Shown: positions 27,015 to 35,847 of the stretch, in pieces | How the letters are laid out: each line of letters begins with the position of its first letter | How positions within the stretch are numbered: the stretch's first letter is position 1 | DNA from: Paenibacillus aquistagni | Lineage (GTDB): Bacteria > Bacillota > Bacilli > Paenibacillales > Paenibacillaceae | NCBI RefSeq assembly: GCF_900177815.1 | Contig: NZ_FXAZ01000001.1 | Location: 1,736,001-1,800,000 of the forward strand | Direction of reading: 5' to 3' | Length of the DNA: 64,000 bases | Made by a program: the position numbers and the translations under genes | The notes under the pieces: model-generated | The model's input: only the letters and a program-made list of their open reading frames with translations | The model's database searches: none | Told to the model about the DNA's origin: nothing

Positions 27015-28418
27015 ATGAACCAGCACGAAGAATCACCAGAATGTTTAAAAGAAATATCATTTGGCCAAAGTCTATCGATCTTTGTCGTGACCATGAGCTG
27101 GCTGCTGCTCACCATCTTGTATTGGCATGCAGAACCTTTGATCCCGCTTCTAACGGCCGCTGTGTTCACAGGCCTTATGCTCATGAGCTTTGGCATGACG
27201 TGGGCGCAGGTTGAATCGGCTCTTATCAGAGGAGTTCAAAGCTCTGTCATGCCAGCTATCCTGCTCGTGCTTATCGGCATCTTAATTGCCACTTGGATGA
27301 TGAGCGGCACAGTGCCTACCCTGCTCGTTTATGGAACATCATGGTTCCAGCCGCAATGGTTTGCATTTAGCGCACTCGTACTTACCTGCTTGGTATCGGT
27401 ATGTGTCGGCAGTTCGATCACAACCGTAGGAACCTTTGGGGTTGCGCTGGTTGGCATGGCTTCCTCCATGGGACTTAATCCTGCACTCGTAGCAGGAGCA
27501 GTTGTCTCTGGCGCCTGCTTCGGCGACAAGATGTCGCCATTGTCAGATACCACGAACTTTGCCTCAGCCGTAGCCAAAGTGAACATGACTGCTCATATTC
27601 GAAACATGACGTGGACCACGGTCCCTGCCTTTTTGATCACAAGCGCTGCTTTCTTGATATTTGGCCACACCACGAATCAAGATGTCATGCAGCTCACTGA
27701 CATGAAGGCGGCAATGGAGAGCGCCTACCACATTCATCCAATGGCCTTGCTGCCGCTTGCGATTGTGCTCATTGCAGCCATCTTGCGTGTCCCCATTATT
27801 CTCACCATGCTGCTTGGCATCAGTTCAGGACTTATCGTGACAGGACTCGTACAAACGAATTGGTCCGCTACAAATTGGATGCAGGTTATGCTGCATGGTT
27901 ATCAGTCCAATATCACGAACGAAGCGATTGCTGCTATCGTGAACCGAGGAGGCGTGATGTCCATGATGTGGTCGATCACCTTGATTGCGACCGCCTTTGC
28001 CTTTGGTGGTCTGCTGCAGCACGGTGGTGTGATTACAGCCTTGTTCAAAAAGATCATCGCGCCCATTAAACGAAAAGAGAGCATGGTCGTCTCTACTGGT
28101 CTAAGCGCGATTGGGGTTAACCTGTTCACAGGCGAGCAGTATATGTCCATCCTGCTGCCGGGGCAAATGTTCCAAGCCGAGTATGAACGGCGCGGCATTC
28201 CCGCTCTCACATTGTCCCGAACACTTGAGGACTGCGGAACGCTCGTCAACCCACTTATCCCTTGGGGAGTAAGCGGTGCGCTGATGACAGCAGCACTTGG
28301 TATGAGCGTGCTCGAATATGCACCGTACGCTTTCTTCCTGCTGATCTCGCCGCTATGCACCTTTGCCTTCGCCCTTCTGCCAGGACTGAAGACACGTACG
28401 CTGAACAACAGCAATTAG
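27015..28418 (+). CDS. nhaC: Na+/H+ antiporter, NhaC family
   Basis: 467 residues from the ATG at 27015, which follows AGAGGAGAGAGAGAC; the ATG at 26982 has no ribosome site. About 12 membrane segments are expected. The central GACFGDKMSPLSDTTNFASA segment is the hallmark of the family, and TFGVALVGMASSMGLNPALV precedes it. It exports Na+ in exchange for protons, though some relatives exchange malate and lactate (MleN). It is monocistronic, with a long hairpin and T run after it. Confidence 0.88.
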   Translation: MNQHEESPECLKEISFGQSLSIFVVTMSWLLLTILYWHAEPLIPLLTAAVFTGLMLMSFGMTWAQVESALIRGVQSSVMPAILLVLIGILIATWMMSGTVPTLLVYGTSWFQPQWFAFSALVLTCLVSVCVGSSITTVGTFGVALVGMASSMGLNPALVAGAVVSGACFGDKMSPLSDTTNFASAVAKVNMTAHIRNMTWTTVPAFLITSAAFLIFGHTTNQDVMQLTDMKAAMESAYHIHPMALLPLAIVLIAAILRVPIILTMLLGISSGLIVTGLVQTNWSATNWMQVMLHGYQSNITNEAIAAIVNRGGVMSMMWSITLIATAFAFGGLLQHGGVITALFKKIIAPIKRKESMVVSTGLSAIGVNLFTGEQYMSILLPGQMFQAEYERRGIPALTLSRTLEDCGTLVNPLIPWGVSGALMTAALGMSVLEYAPYAFFLLISPLCTFAFALLPGLKTRTLNNSN

Positions 28419-28442
28419 CTGCTGCTGTTGTATCCCATGAGG

Positions 28443-28535
28443 CCATGCATGTGCCCGCCCAATCATTAGGAGACAAACGATATCGGTTATGTCCCGGACT
28501 AATGATTCGGCAGCCGTGCATGGTTTTTATTTTTG
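28443..28535 (+). terminator. Extended hairpin and T run after nhaC
   Basis: CCATGCA at 28443 and AATCATTAG at 28461 pair with CTAATGATT at 28499 and TGCATGG at 28517. The centre continues as GGaGACA/TGTCCC and a near-palindromic AACGATATCGGTT, so about 80 bases fold back on themselves. TTTTTATTTTT follows. It works as a terminator; the length is unusual. Confidence 0.72.
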
Positions 28536-28572
28536 ACACAAGGGCTGTTCAAGTTATACCAACAAAACAATT

Positions 28573-28621
28573 ATGAACATTAATAAACCATATTGAACAT
28601 AATTGAACTCTAGACTATAAT
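28573..28621 (+). promoter_or_regulatory. kduI operon promoter with three phased TGAAC repeats
   Basis: A sigma-A promoter: TTGAAC (28593-28598), 17 bases, TATAAT (28616-28621). TGAAC occurs at 28574, 28594 and 28604, that is at 20- and 10-base steps on one DNA face, two copies lying in and beside the -35 box. DeoR-family repressors bind such short direct repeats, so this is the likely operator of the DeoR gene in the operon. Confidence 0.68.
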
Positions 28622-28684
28622 GAAGGCAATCCTTACCAACTTTATTATCATTCATCATAAAAGACTCTAGGAGGTACTGTAATT

Positions 28685-29518
28685 ATGGATATTCGTTATG
28701 CCAACAATCCACAAGATGTGAAAGGCTATGACACAACAAGACTGCGCGATGAATTCGTTATGGAGAAGCTGTTCCATGCGGATGAACTGACACTGACTTA
28801 CAGCCACGCAGATCGCTTTATTACTGGCGGTGTGCTGCCGGTTCATCATACAGTCAAATTGGAAGCGGATTCAAAGGACATGGGTGCGCCCTACTTCCTC
28901 GCTCGCAGAGAGCTCGGTATTATCAATGTGGGCGGCACAGGCAGCGTTACTGTCGATGGCGAGACCTATGCAATGGCGAACAAGGACTGCTTATATGTTG
29001 GACTAGGCGCCCAAGAAGTGCTGTTTCAAAGTGAAGATGCGGCTAACCCTGCGAAATTTTATTTGAACTCAACACCTGCTCATAAGGCTTATCCGACAGC
29101 TAAATCTCCGATCAGTGAAGCAACACCGGTTCATTTGGGTTCTATTCAGTCCTCAAATGAACGCACCATTTACAAATATATTCATGAAAAAGGGATTCAG
29201 AGCTGCCAGCTCGTAATGGGCCTTACGATGCTCAAGCCAGGCAACATGTGGAATACGATGCCTTGCCATACCCATAATCGCCGTATGGAGGTTTACTTCT
29301 ACTTTGATATGCCTGAGGATGCGGTTGTCTTCCACCTCATGGGCGAGCCAACCGAGACCCGCCACCTCGTCATTCGCAACGAGCAGGCGTTAATCTCCCC
29401 TAGCTGGTCCATCCACAGCGGTGTTGGCACGAACAACTATACGTTCATCTGGGGAATGGCGGGTGAGAATCAAGACTTTGATGATATGGACATGGTTGGC
29501 ATGAAGGATTTACGATAA
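28685..29518 (+). CDS. kduI: 4-deoxy-L-threo-5-hexosulose-uronate ketol-isomerase
   Basis: 277 residues, full length for KduI. This cupin-fold zinc enzyme has the metal motif [14 protein letters not shown] (two histidines and the glutamate) and a further histidine in SIHSGVGT. It isomerises 5-dehydro-4-deoxy-D-glucuronate to 3-deoxy-D-glycero-2,5-hexodiulosonate, the step before KduD in breakdown of unsaturated uronates from pectin or glycosaminoglycans. It is the first gene of a four-gene operon, with GGAGG before its ATG. Confidence 0.96.
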   Translation: MDIRYANNPQDVKGYDTTRLRDEFVMEKLFHADELTLTYSHADRFITGGVLPVHHTVKLEADSKDMGAPYFLARRELGIINVGGTGSVTVDGETYAMANKDCLYVGLGAQEVLFQSEDAANPAKFYLNSTPAHKAYPTAKSPISEATPVHLGSIQSSNERTIYKYIHEKGIQSCQLVMGLTMLKPGNMWNTMPCHTHNRRMEVYFYFDMPEDAVVFHLMGEPTETRHLVIRNEQALISPSWSIHSGVGTNNYTFIWGMAGENQDFDDMDMVGMKDLR

Positions 29519-29569
29519 GAGGAACTACCCTTGGCTCGCATGAGCCTGAACATAAAGGAATGAAGGAAG

Positions 29570-30337
29570 ATGTCCAACATCAAGCGGCACCAACAAATTA
29601 TGGAATTACTGATTCACCACGGCGAGGTTAAAGTATCTGATCTAAGCCAGAAGCTTGATGTCACTGGCAAGACCATTCGCGGCGATTTGGAGCAGCTTGA
29701 AGAACAGGGGCTTCTAACTCGCGTCCATGGCGGGGCGATGCTCCGCAACGCAGCCGATCGCGGGATGCTCCCGCTCCAAACGCCCAATCAGCAGCATTTG
29801 AATGAAAAAGCTGAAATCGCAAGAGAAGCGCTCAAGCTTATTGAACCCCATGACATTATCGCTTTGGATGGCGGCAGTACAACCCTCGAAATGGCAAGGC
29901 TGTTAGGCGACGTCCCTGTAACCGTCATCACCAATGATCTATTCATTATTGCGGAGCTGACTCGCAAGCCTGATATTCGATTGGTTGTACCTGGAGGGTA
30001 TCGCAATCGCAACCTGCTCATTGGCCCTGAGGCAAACAGCTTTATTCAGAAGCTGAATATTCAAAAAGCATTTGTCTCAGCCACTGCTATTCATCCCGAT
30101 CATGGGCTAAGCATTTATACGAGCGAGCTCTATGAATTAAAGCGAGCTTGGGTAGAGAGCGCCAAGCAAGTGTTTGCTGTAGCCGATCATACGAAGTTCG
30201 ACAAGGTCGCACTGCTCACCTTTGCTGAGCTTCATGAGATGCAGGCCATCCTTACAGATCATCGCCTATCCGACGATACCGCATCTCGCTATGAGGCTCA
30301 TGGCGCAAAGCTCATGCTCGCAGCAAGCTCTACCTGA
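29570..30337 (+). CDS. DeoR family transcriptional repressor
   Basis: 255 residues. The N-terminal winged helix is RHQQIMELLIHHGEVKVSDL, with LDVTGKTIRGDLEQLEEQG as recognition region. The C-terminal sensor is a DeoRC domain with DGGSTTLEMARLL and VITNDLFI, which binds a phosphorylated sugar. It lies between kduI and kduD and so probably represses the operon until a uronate intermediate appears. Ligand inferred only. Confidence 0.92.
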   Translation: MSNIKRHQQIMELLIHHGEVKVSDLSQKLDVTGKTIRGDLEQLEEQGLLTRVHGGAMLRNAADRGMLPLQTPNQQHLNEKAEIAREALKLIEPHDIIALDGGSTTLEMARLLGDVPVTVITNDLFIIAELTRKPDIRLVVPGGYRNRNLLIGPEANSFIQKLNIQKAFVSATAIHPDHGLSIYTSELYELKRAWVESAKQVFAVADHTKFDKVALLTFAELHEMQAILTDHRLSDDTASRYEAHGAKLMLAASST

Positions 30338-30368
30338 TATCGAAGATTCTTAACGAGGAGGAAGAGAC

Positions 30369-31139
30369 ATGCAATCCGCACTCTCTTTATTTCATCTTCA
30401 AGGACGTACGGCCGTTGTAACTGGAGGAGGCGTTGGACTTGGGCTCGGTATGGCTAGAGGCCTTGCCCAAGCGGGAGCCAATCTTGTGCTCATCTCACAG
30501 CGTCCGCTGCAAGAAGATGTCAAAGCAGAACTCGCCAGCTACAACGTAAATGTCCATACGCTGCAGGCCGATCTGTCCGTGCTTGGCGACCTTGCCAAGA
30601 TCGCGGAGCAGTCCGTTGCCCTTGCAGGAGGCAAGGTGGATATACTTATTAACAATGCAGGCATTATTCGCAGAACCCCTGCCGCTGATCACCCGCTTGA
30701 GGACTGGCATGATGTGCTGCGCTTGAATTTGGACGCAGCCTTCTATCTGTGCCAGCAGTTCGGCAAGCATATGATCGCTAATGGCTATGGCAAGATCATT
30801 AATATCGCATCCATGCTGTCCTATCAAGGCGGCATTAATGTGCCCGGCTATACCGCCTCCAAACACGGCATCGCTGGGATAACGAAAGCGCTCGCCAATG
30901 AGTGGGCATCTAAGGGGGTAAATGTAAATGCGATTGCCCCTGGTTATATGGCGACAGATAATACGTCCGCACTTCGTCAAGATGAGCAGCGAAGCGGTGA
31001 GATTCTAGGCCGCATTCCAGCACATCGCTGGGGAACGCCTGAGGATCTTGCCGGTGCAGCAATTTATTTGTCTTCGTCTGCTTCTGATTATGTTAACGGT
31101 CATGTATTATGCGTGGATGGCGGTTGGATGAATCGATAA
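30369..31139 (+). CDS. kduD: 2-dehydro-3-deoxy-D-gluconate 5-dehydrogenase (SDR family)
   Basis: 256 residues. Classical short-chain dehydrogenase: TGGGVGLGLG cofactor loop near residue 20, NNAG near 95, catalytic serine in NIASMLSYQGG, and YTASK with the catalytic tyrosine and lysine. It reduces the KduI product to 2-keto-3-deoxygluconate with NADH. Gene order with kduI and GH88 supports this assignment over other SDR roles. KdgK and KdgA, which would finish the route, are not in this window. Confidence 0.94.
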   Translation: MQSALSLFHLQGRTAVVTGGGVGLGLGMARGLAQAGANLVLISQRPLQEDVKAELASYNVNVHTLQADLSVLGDLAKIAEQSVALAGGKVDILINNAGIIRRTPAADHPLEDWHDVLRLNLDAAFYLCQQFGKHMIANGYGKIINIASMLSYQGGINVPGYTASKHGIAGITKALANEWASKGVNVNAIAPGYMATDNTSALRQDEQRSGEILGRIPAHRWGTPEDLAGAAIYLSSSASDYVNGHVLCVDGGWMNR

Positions 31140-31159
31140 TCCTTGGAGGGATGAATGTC

Positions 31160-32320
31160 ATGGAACCAATGTGGAAATCGGCATTAGACGATATTGTATC
31201 CAAAACAAAAGCGAACATTGCTAGATTCGGTAATCAATTTCCTCATGTCAGCAAAGACGACAAGTATCTGTTGAATGATAATACCGATTGGACTGACGGC
31301 TTCTGGAGCGGAATTCTGTGGCTGTGCTATGAGTATACAAAAGACCCTGTATTTGCTCAGGCTGCCTCTCAGACGGTTGACAGCTTCCGCGAGCGCCTGC
31401 AGGCAATGCGCGTATTGGATCATCATGACATCGGCTTCCTCTATTCTTTGTCCGCGAAGGCTCAATGGATGATTCAGCAGGATGAGAAAGCCAAGAAGTT
31501 GGCCATTGATGCTGCAGATGCGCTGCTCGCTCGCTGGAGAGAGGATGGCCAATATATACAAGCATGGGGTTCCAAGGGCGATGCCGTTAATGGCGGACGC
31601 ATCATTATTGATTGCTTAATGAACCTCCCGCTGCTTTATTGGGCAAGCGAGCAGACAGGAGATGTTAAATATGCTGCGATTGCCCATAAGCATGCGGAGC
31701 TAAGCCGCCGTTATCTCGTTAGAGGAGACGATTCTTCCTATCATACCTTCGTATTCGATGAAGCAACAGGCGCTCCAATCGGAGGTTCCACTCACCAAGG
31801 CTATACGAACGGTTCCACTTGGACGAGAGGTCAAGCATGGGGTGTGTATGGATTTGCACTTTCCTATCGCTATACGAAGCAGGAATCATTTTTAGAGACT
31901 TCAAGACGACTGGCCCATTACTTTATCGATCATCTGCCTGAGGATCAAGTCGCCTATTGGGACTTTGATGCGCCAATAGAGACTGCAACTCCGCGTGACA
32001 GCTCTGCGTCAGCCATCGTTGCTGCGGGACTGCAAGAATTGCTTGAGCATCTGCCTGAAGATCATGTAGACCGCGAGAAGCTGACGACTGCACTGCACCA
32101 GATGGTTCATTCCCTTATCGTCAACTATTCGACTGTGAATGAGCCGGATGCAGAAGGGCTGCTTCAGCACGGCTCCTATTCGGTACAGCATGGCAACAGC
32201 CCGGATGATTATATGATATGGGGAGATTATTACTATACAGAGGCCCTGATGCGCCTTGTCACCGGAACAACAGGTTACTGGTACGAGCGTGAAGCGAAGG
32301 CTGCTTCTATCCAAGGCTAA
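31160..32320 (+). CDS. Unsaturated glucuronyl/rhamnogalacturonyl hydrolase, GH88
   Basis: 386 residues from the ATG at 31160, nine bases after GGAGGG; an earlier ATG at 31151 touches the ribosome site. An (alpha/alpha)6 barrel is expected. The two catalytic aspartates of GH88 are recognisable in HDIGFLYSLSA and RIIIDCLMNLPLLYW; TDGFWSGILWL is the conserved N-terminal block. No signal peptide is seen. It releases the 4,5-unsaturated uronic acid from lyase-produced disaccharides in the cytoplasm, feeding KduI. No transporter or lyase is in the operon, so uptake must be encoded elsewhere. Confidence 0.94.
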   Translation: MEPMWKSALDDIVSKTKANIARFGNQFPHVSKDDKYLLNDNTDWTDGFWSGILWLCYEYTKDPVFAQAASQTVDSFRERLQAMRVLDHHDIGFLYSLSAKAQWMIQQDEKAKKLAIDAADALLARWREDGQYIQAWGSKGDAVNGGRIIIDCLMNLPLLYWASEQTGDVKYAAIAHKHAELSRRYLVRGDDSSYHTFVFDEATGAPIGGSTHQGYTNGSTWTRGQAWGVYGFALSYRYTKQESFLETSRRLAHYFIDHLPEDQVAYWDFDAPIETATPRDSSASAIVAAGLQELLEHLPEDHVDREKLTTALHQMVHSLIVNYSTVNEPDAEGLLQHGSYSVQHGNSPDDYMIWGDYYYTEALMRLVTGTTGYWYEREAKAASIQG

Positions 32321-32455
32321 TTCGTGCATCCATGCACAACCTGACAAGTGAGTCTTGTGCGCAGCGGAAGTGAATGGCTCCTATGTCATCTAGATTGCTG
32401 CTGAGCGAGATAGCGGACTGCTATCCTGGCTTTTATACGGTTCACCACCATCACA

Positions 32456-32486
32456 AAGCCCCGCAGACTTGTTGTCTGCGGGGCTT
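32456..32486. terminator. Bidirectional terminator between GH88 and AraC genes
   Basis: A perfect 13-bp stem AAGCCCCGCAGAC (32456-32468) with GTCTGCGGGGCTT (32474-32486), five-base loop. The flanking genes converge. Confidence 0.85.
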
Positions 32487-32491
32487 CAATG

Positions 32492-33349
32492 TTAATGATC
32501 CACATGCAGCACCTGATATTCCTTTCGATAAGCGGTTGGCGAGTGTCCGAACGTGCGCTTGAACATTTTCGAGAAGTAAAGCGCATCCGCATAGCCTACA
32601 GAAGATGAAATCTGCTCGATCGACAGCTGAGTCGTAAGCAGCAAGGTGCGGGCCCGCTCCATCCGCAGCCGAATCAACAGTTGGATCGGCGATTCCCCTG
32701 TAATCTCATGGAACATTTTCGAAAAATAAGTGCGATGATAGCCGTACTGTTGAGCCAGCTGTTCGATCGATATCGAACTGTAATAGCGAAGCGTAATGTA
32801 TCTAACTGCTTGTTCGATCTGGCGTTCAATCTCGGTTCTCACCTCAGGGTTGCTCATCCGTTCATGCTCATGGGCCTTGCTGTATTCCGCCAGCGCAATT
32901 CGCACATACCCCTCTGCCTCAAGGTCGCCTGAGAAGCCGCCTTGCTCAAGCGAGGACTGAATCCGCTCAAATAAAGTATTCAAGCGCTGATAAGACGCTG
33001 GCCGCACAATGGGACGATGCGGACCTATGCCGCTGTCTGCGAGCAGCTTCTCAGCTTGCGAGCCTCTAAGCGCGATCCAGCGATAAGCCCAAGGATCTTC
33101 GTCATCTGAAGCATAGAAGGCAAGCTCTCCCGGGAAGATAAAGAAGCTGTCCCCTTCTTGCAATTGATAGGTAGTGTCACGCATTTGGAGCTGGCCTTTT
33201 CCGGATTGTACATAATGAATCAGAATATAATCAAACATATTGGGTCCTACTGTATGAGCTTTGTCTGTTTGAGATTGACCGCTGAAAAGCACTGTAATCT
33301 CACCCTTGCTGGGTGACTCATTCATTACAATCGTTAACGTCTCTGACAA
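32492..33349 (-). CDS. AraC family regulator with cupin sensor domain
   Basis: 285 residues. The N-terminal cupin (about 20-110) includes HYVQSGKGQLQM and FFIFPGELAFY. The C-terminal double helix-turn-helix has IEQLAQQYGYHRTYFSKMFH and IEQISSSVGYADALYFSKMF. Such proteins activate sugar-use genes on binding a carbohydrate. It is convergent with the uronate operon and may regulate it or a distant locus; nothing in the sequence decides this. A degenerate cre-like palindrome (TAAGCGCTTA) lies about 16 bases before its start. Confidence 0.9.
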   Translation of the reverse strand: MSETLTIVMNESPSKGEITVLFSGQSQTDKAHTVGPNMFDYILIHYVQSGKGQLQMRDTTYQLQEGDSFFIFPGELAFYASDDEDPWAYRWIALRGSQAEKLLADSGIGPHRPIVRPASYQRLNTLFERIQSSLEQGGFSGDLEAEGYVRIALAEYSKAHEHERMSNPEVRTEIERQIEQAVRYITLRYYSSISIEQLAQQYGYHRTYFSKMFHEITGESPIQLLIRLRMERARTLLLTTQLSIEQISSSVGYADALYFSKMFKRTFGHSPTAYRKEYQVLHVDH

Positions 33350-33445
33350 TCAACACGCCCCCTTAAGCGCTTACAAGGAAGAACTATAATACAATTGTAC
33401 ATGGGAGCAGCTAAAAATACTACAGGAATCCATATGTCATTTAAG

Positions 33446-33492
33446 ATTAAAAAAAGAAAAGGCGCTGCAGCATATTTTGTTCTGCAACGCCT
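33446..33492 (-). terminator. Terminator of the TerC gene
   Basis: On the minus strand AGGCGTTGCAG (33492-33482) pairs with CTGCAGCGCCT (33470-33460), then TTTCTTTTTTT. Confidence 0.88.
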
Positions 33493-33582
33493 CGGTATGA
33501 ATCAAATGCGGCATCAAGCTAAGTCTATTCAGCGCGATGGATTCAAATATCCATTTATAGCCCGATAGCAGCTAGCATCTTC

Positions 33583-34272
33583 TTATGCATGCCCCTCCTG
33601 CAAGGTTCTCTTCTCCGCCTGCTTATGCTTAATGACTAATCCTGCTCCAATGACAGCCACAATCATGAAGATCTCGAAGCCGTATTTGATTACAGGATTC
33701 ACGAAGAAGTCAGCCAAGAATCTTTCCTTCACAAACATCTTGGCTGCCGTCCAGCCAAGCACCCCTGCACCAATCGTGATAATAATAGGAAAGCGCTCAA
33801 TAAGCTTCAGCACCATCGTGCTGCCCCATACCACAATCGGCACACTAATCGCGAGTCCCATCACTACGAGCAAATAATCATGCTGCGCAGCCCCTGCTAC
33901 CGCAAGCACATTGTCAAGTCCCATCGCAGCATCGGCAATAATAATGGTGCGTATCGCAGCCAGTATGCTAGTCGAAGACTTCACCTCATGCTCTTTCTCG
34001 TCTGTCATCAGCTTTAAGGCAATATAGATCAGCATGAGCCCGCCGACAAGCAGGAGACCAGGAATTTGAAGCAGATATACGACTGCCATCGTGGCAAGAA
34101 CACGGATGATAACAGCTCCTACCGTCCCCCAAATAATAACCTTCTTCTGGTCTTCCTTTCTCAGGTTGCGTGCAGCCAGACCAATAACAATCGCATTATC
34201 TCCAGCAAGGACCAGATCGATCATAACAATTGATAATAATGTCGTCCAAAATTCCAGTGTAAAGATTTCCAT
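33583..34272 (-). CDS. TerC family membrane protein (manganese exporter type)
   Basis: 229 residues from the ATG at 34272, preceded by GGAGG; the frame is open to 34305 without support. Seven membrane segments are expected. The conserved acidic motifs are LVLAGDNAIVIG near residue 20 and DAAMGLDNVLAVAGA near 110. Bacillus homologues (MeeF/MeeY, formerly YceF/YkoY) export Mn2+ or load it onto exoenzymes. The yybP-ykoY riboswitch directly upstream supports a manganese role over tellurite resistance. Confidence 0.93.
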   Translation of the reverse strand: MEIFTLEFWTTLLSIVMIDLVLAGDNAIVIGLAARNLRKEDQKKVIIWGTVGAVIIRVLATMAVVYLLQIPGLLLVGGLMLIYIALKLMTDEKEHEVKSSTSILAAIRTIIIADAAMGLDNVLAVAGAAQHDYLLVVMGLAISVPIVVWGSTMVLKLIERFPIIITIGAGVLGWTAAKMFVKERFLADFFVNPVIKYGFEIFMIVAVIGAGLVIKHKQAEKRTLQEGHA

Positions 34273-34329
34273 GGTATACCGCCTCCAACGTTCTGCTCCA
34301 TACACGTAGCATGCACAATCTTCATCATT

Positions 34330-34366
34330 TCATAAAAACAAAAAGCCGTTACCCTGAGGTAACGGC
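34330..34366 (-). terminator. Expression-platform terminator of the manganese riboswitch
   Basis: On the minus strand GCCGTTACC (34366-34358) pairs with GGTAACGGC (34353-34345) around CTGA-type loop bases, followed by TTTTTGTTTTT. It sits between the aptamer and the TerC ribosome site, so it ends transcription when metal is not bound. Confidence 0.9.
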
Positions 34367-34375
34367 ACTAAAAAA

Positions 34376-34495
34376 GAGACCTCCCCCACGGTGGGCAAAG
34401 GTCTCGCAAACAACGAAGATGACGTTGCCGATAAAGCCGAGGATTGCGCCCGCAACTCCCGTCATGACGACTTTATCGAACTGCTACTCCCCTAT
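34376..34495 (-). ncRNA. yybP-ykoY riboswitch (Mn2+)
   Basis: On the minus strand the conserved blocks appear in order: GGGGAGTAGC at the 5' end, then GTCGTCATGACGGGAG, the CGGCTTTATCGGCAAC block, and the closing stem GAGACCTTTGCCC paired with GGGGGAGGTCTC. These match the yybP-ykoY consensus, whose members bind Mn2+ and turn on exporters. The downstream terminator and TerC gene complete the arrangement. Confidence 0.93.
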
Positions 34496-34596
34496 AAATA
34501 ATAGGTTAAGTTGTACTGATGTAGATCATAATAACATGTGTTGTCCATATTTGACAAACCTTTTTTTGGTTCTAAAATTCTAAATTTCAAGAGATG

Positions 34597-34632
34597 TTGA
34601 TCTCCCTAAAAAATATGGTTATGATAACCATA
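34597..34632 (+). promoter_or_regulatory. msrAB promoter with a 19-bp palindrome over the -10 box
   Basis: TTGATC (34597-34602), 17 bases, TATGAT (34620-34625). The -10 lies inside TATGGTTAT-G-ATAACCATA (34614-34632), a perfect 9-1-9 inverted repeat. Its inner 15 bases match the Fur-family 7-1-7 pattern TGATAAT-N-ATTATCA at 10 of 14 arm positions. A repressor site is strongly suggested; the protein (Fur, PerR, Zur or other) is not determined. Confidence 0.65.
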
Positions 34633-34651
34633 AGAAGGAGGTTAGATACCG

Positions 34652-35602
34652 ATGACTACGGAACTTGCTACATTTGCAGGGGGATGCTTCTGGTGTATGG
34701 TCACCCCTTTTGAAGAGCTCCCAGGCATTCAATCCATTCAATCCGGCTATATCGGAGGCCACACCGATAACCCCACATATAAAGATGTATGCTCAGAAAC
34801 AACAGGTCATGCCGAAGCCGTTCAAATCCGCTTCGACCCTGAGGTATTTCCTTATCGCAAGCTGCTCGAACTCTATTGGCAGCAGATCGATCCAACAGAT
34901 GAAGGCGGCCAGTTCTATGATCGGGGTCATTCCTATCGCACGGCTATCTTCTATCATTCAGAGAAGCAGCGGCAGGAAGCAGAAGCTTCCAAGCAAGAGC
35001 TTGAAGCAAGCGGCCGATTCGATAAGCCGATTGCAACGGAGATCTTGCCTGCCACAACGTTCTACCCTGCGGAGGAATATCATCAGAACTACCATAAGAA
35101 GAATCCTGCTCACTATAAGCGCTATCGCTCGGCATCTGGACGCGATGCATTTACAAAGAAGTATTGGGGCGTCTCAACTGAGCAGAAGCAAAGCCTTAAA
35201 GATTCGCTGACGCCGATTCAGTATCAAGTCACACAGGAAAATGGCACGGAGCGTCCGTTTCAAAATGAATTCTGGGATCATGGCGAAGAAGGCATCTATG
35301 TCGATATCGTCTCCGGCGAGCCCCTATTCAGCTCCAAGGACAAATATGACGCAGGCTGCGGATGGCCAAGCTTTACACGCCCGTTAAGCGCCTATCATAT
35401 TGAGGAAAAACTTGACACGACCCATGGCATGGTAAGAGTCGAGGTGCGAAGCAAGCTTGGCGATTCTCACCTTGGCCATGTATTCGATGATGGCCCTGGG
35501 CCGAATGGACTGCGCTATTGCATCAATTCAGCCGCTCTGCGATTTGTTCCCGTGTCCAAGCTGGAGAGCGAAGGCTACGGCGAATACATGAAGCTGTTCT
35601 AG
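34652..35602 (+). CDS. msrAB: Bifunctional methionine sulfoxide reductase MsrA-MsrB
   Basis: 316 residues. MsrA domain (about 1-160) with nucleophile C12 in GGCFWC and the [24 protein letters not shown] block. MsrB domain (about 180-316) with [20 protein letters not shown] and catalytic C290 in [12 protein letters not shown]. The zinc-binding CxxC pairs of many MsrB proteins are absent, as in other fused forms. It repairs both S- and R-methionine sulfoxide using thioredoxin in the cytoplasm. Monocistronic, with an operator over its promoter and its own terminator. Confidence 0.95.
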   Translation: MTTELATFAGGCFWCMVTPFEELPGIQSIQSGYIGGHTDNPTYKDVCSETTGHAEAVQIRFDPEVFPYRKLLELYWQQIDPTDEGGQFYDRGHSYRTAIFYHSEKQRQEAEASKQELEASGRFDKPIATEILPATTFYPAEEYHQNYHKKNPAHYKRYRSASGRDAFTKKYWGVSTEQKQSLKDSLTPIQYQVTQENGTERPFQNEFWDHGEEGIYVDIVSGEPLFSSKDKYDAGCGWPSFTRPLSAYHIEEKLDTTHGMVRVEVRSKLGDSHLGHVFDDGPGPNGLRYCINSAALRFVPVSKLESEGYGEYMKLF

Positions 35603-35693
35603 CCTTCGAGTCAATTAGGCTTGCTGATAGGAAGATGAGGCTTTCCCGAAAGTGTCTGCAACATATCGGTAATGACCTCCAATCATACGCGAA

Positions 35694-35735
35694 AGGACCT
35701 CGGCATCCACGAAGTGGTGGCCGAGGTCCTTTTTT
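35694..35735 (+). terminator. Terminator of msrAB
   Basis: AGGACCTCGGC (35694-35704) pairs perfectly with GCCGAGGTCCT (35720-35730), then TTTTT. Confidence 0.9.
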
Positions 35736-35847
35736 ACAATAAAATTCCGACTCGAAGTGGGACTGCTAAACAAGTGAAGGCTGGTGGTTGGTGCTTGGTA
35801 CAGTCCCTATATCATTTTTTATCCGTGTAAAGCATGGCTTATCTTAC

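Noticed and set aside
33361-33376. cre-like palindrome TAAGCGCTTA before the AraC gene
   Set aside because: Two mismatches at the conserved outer positions of the cre consensus.
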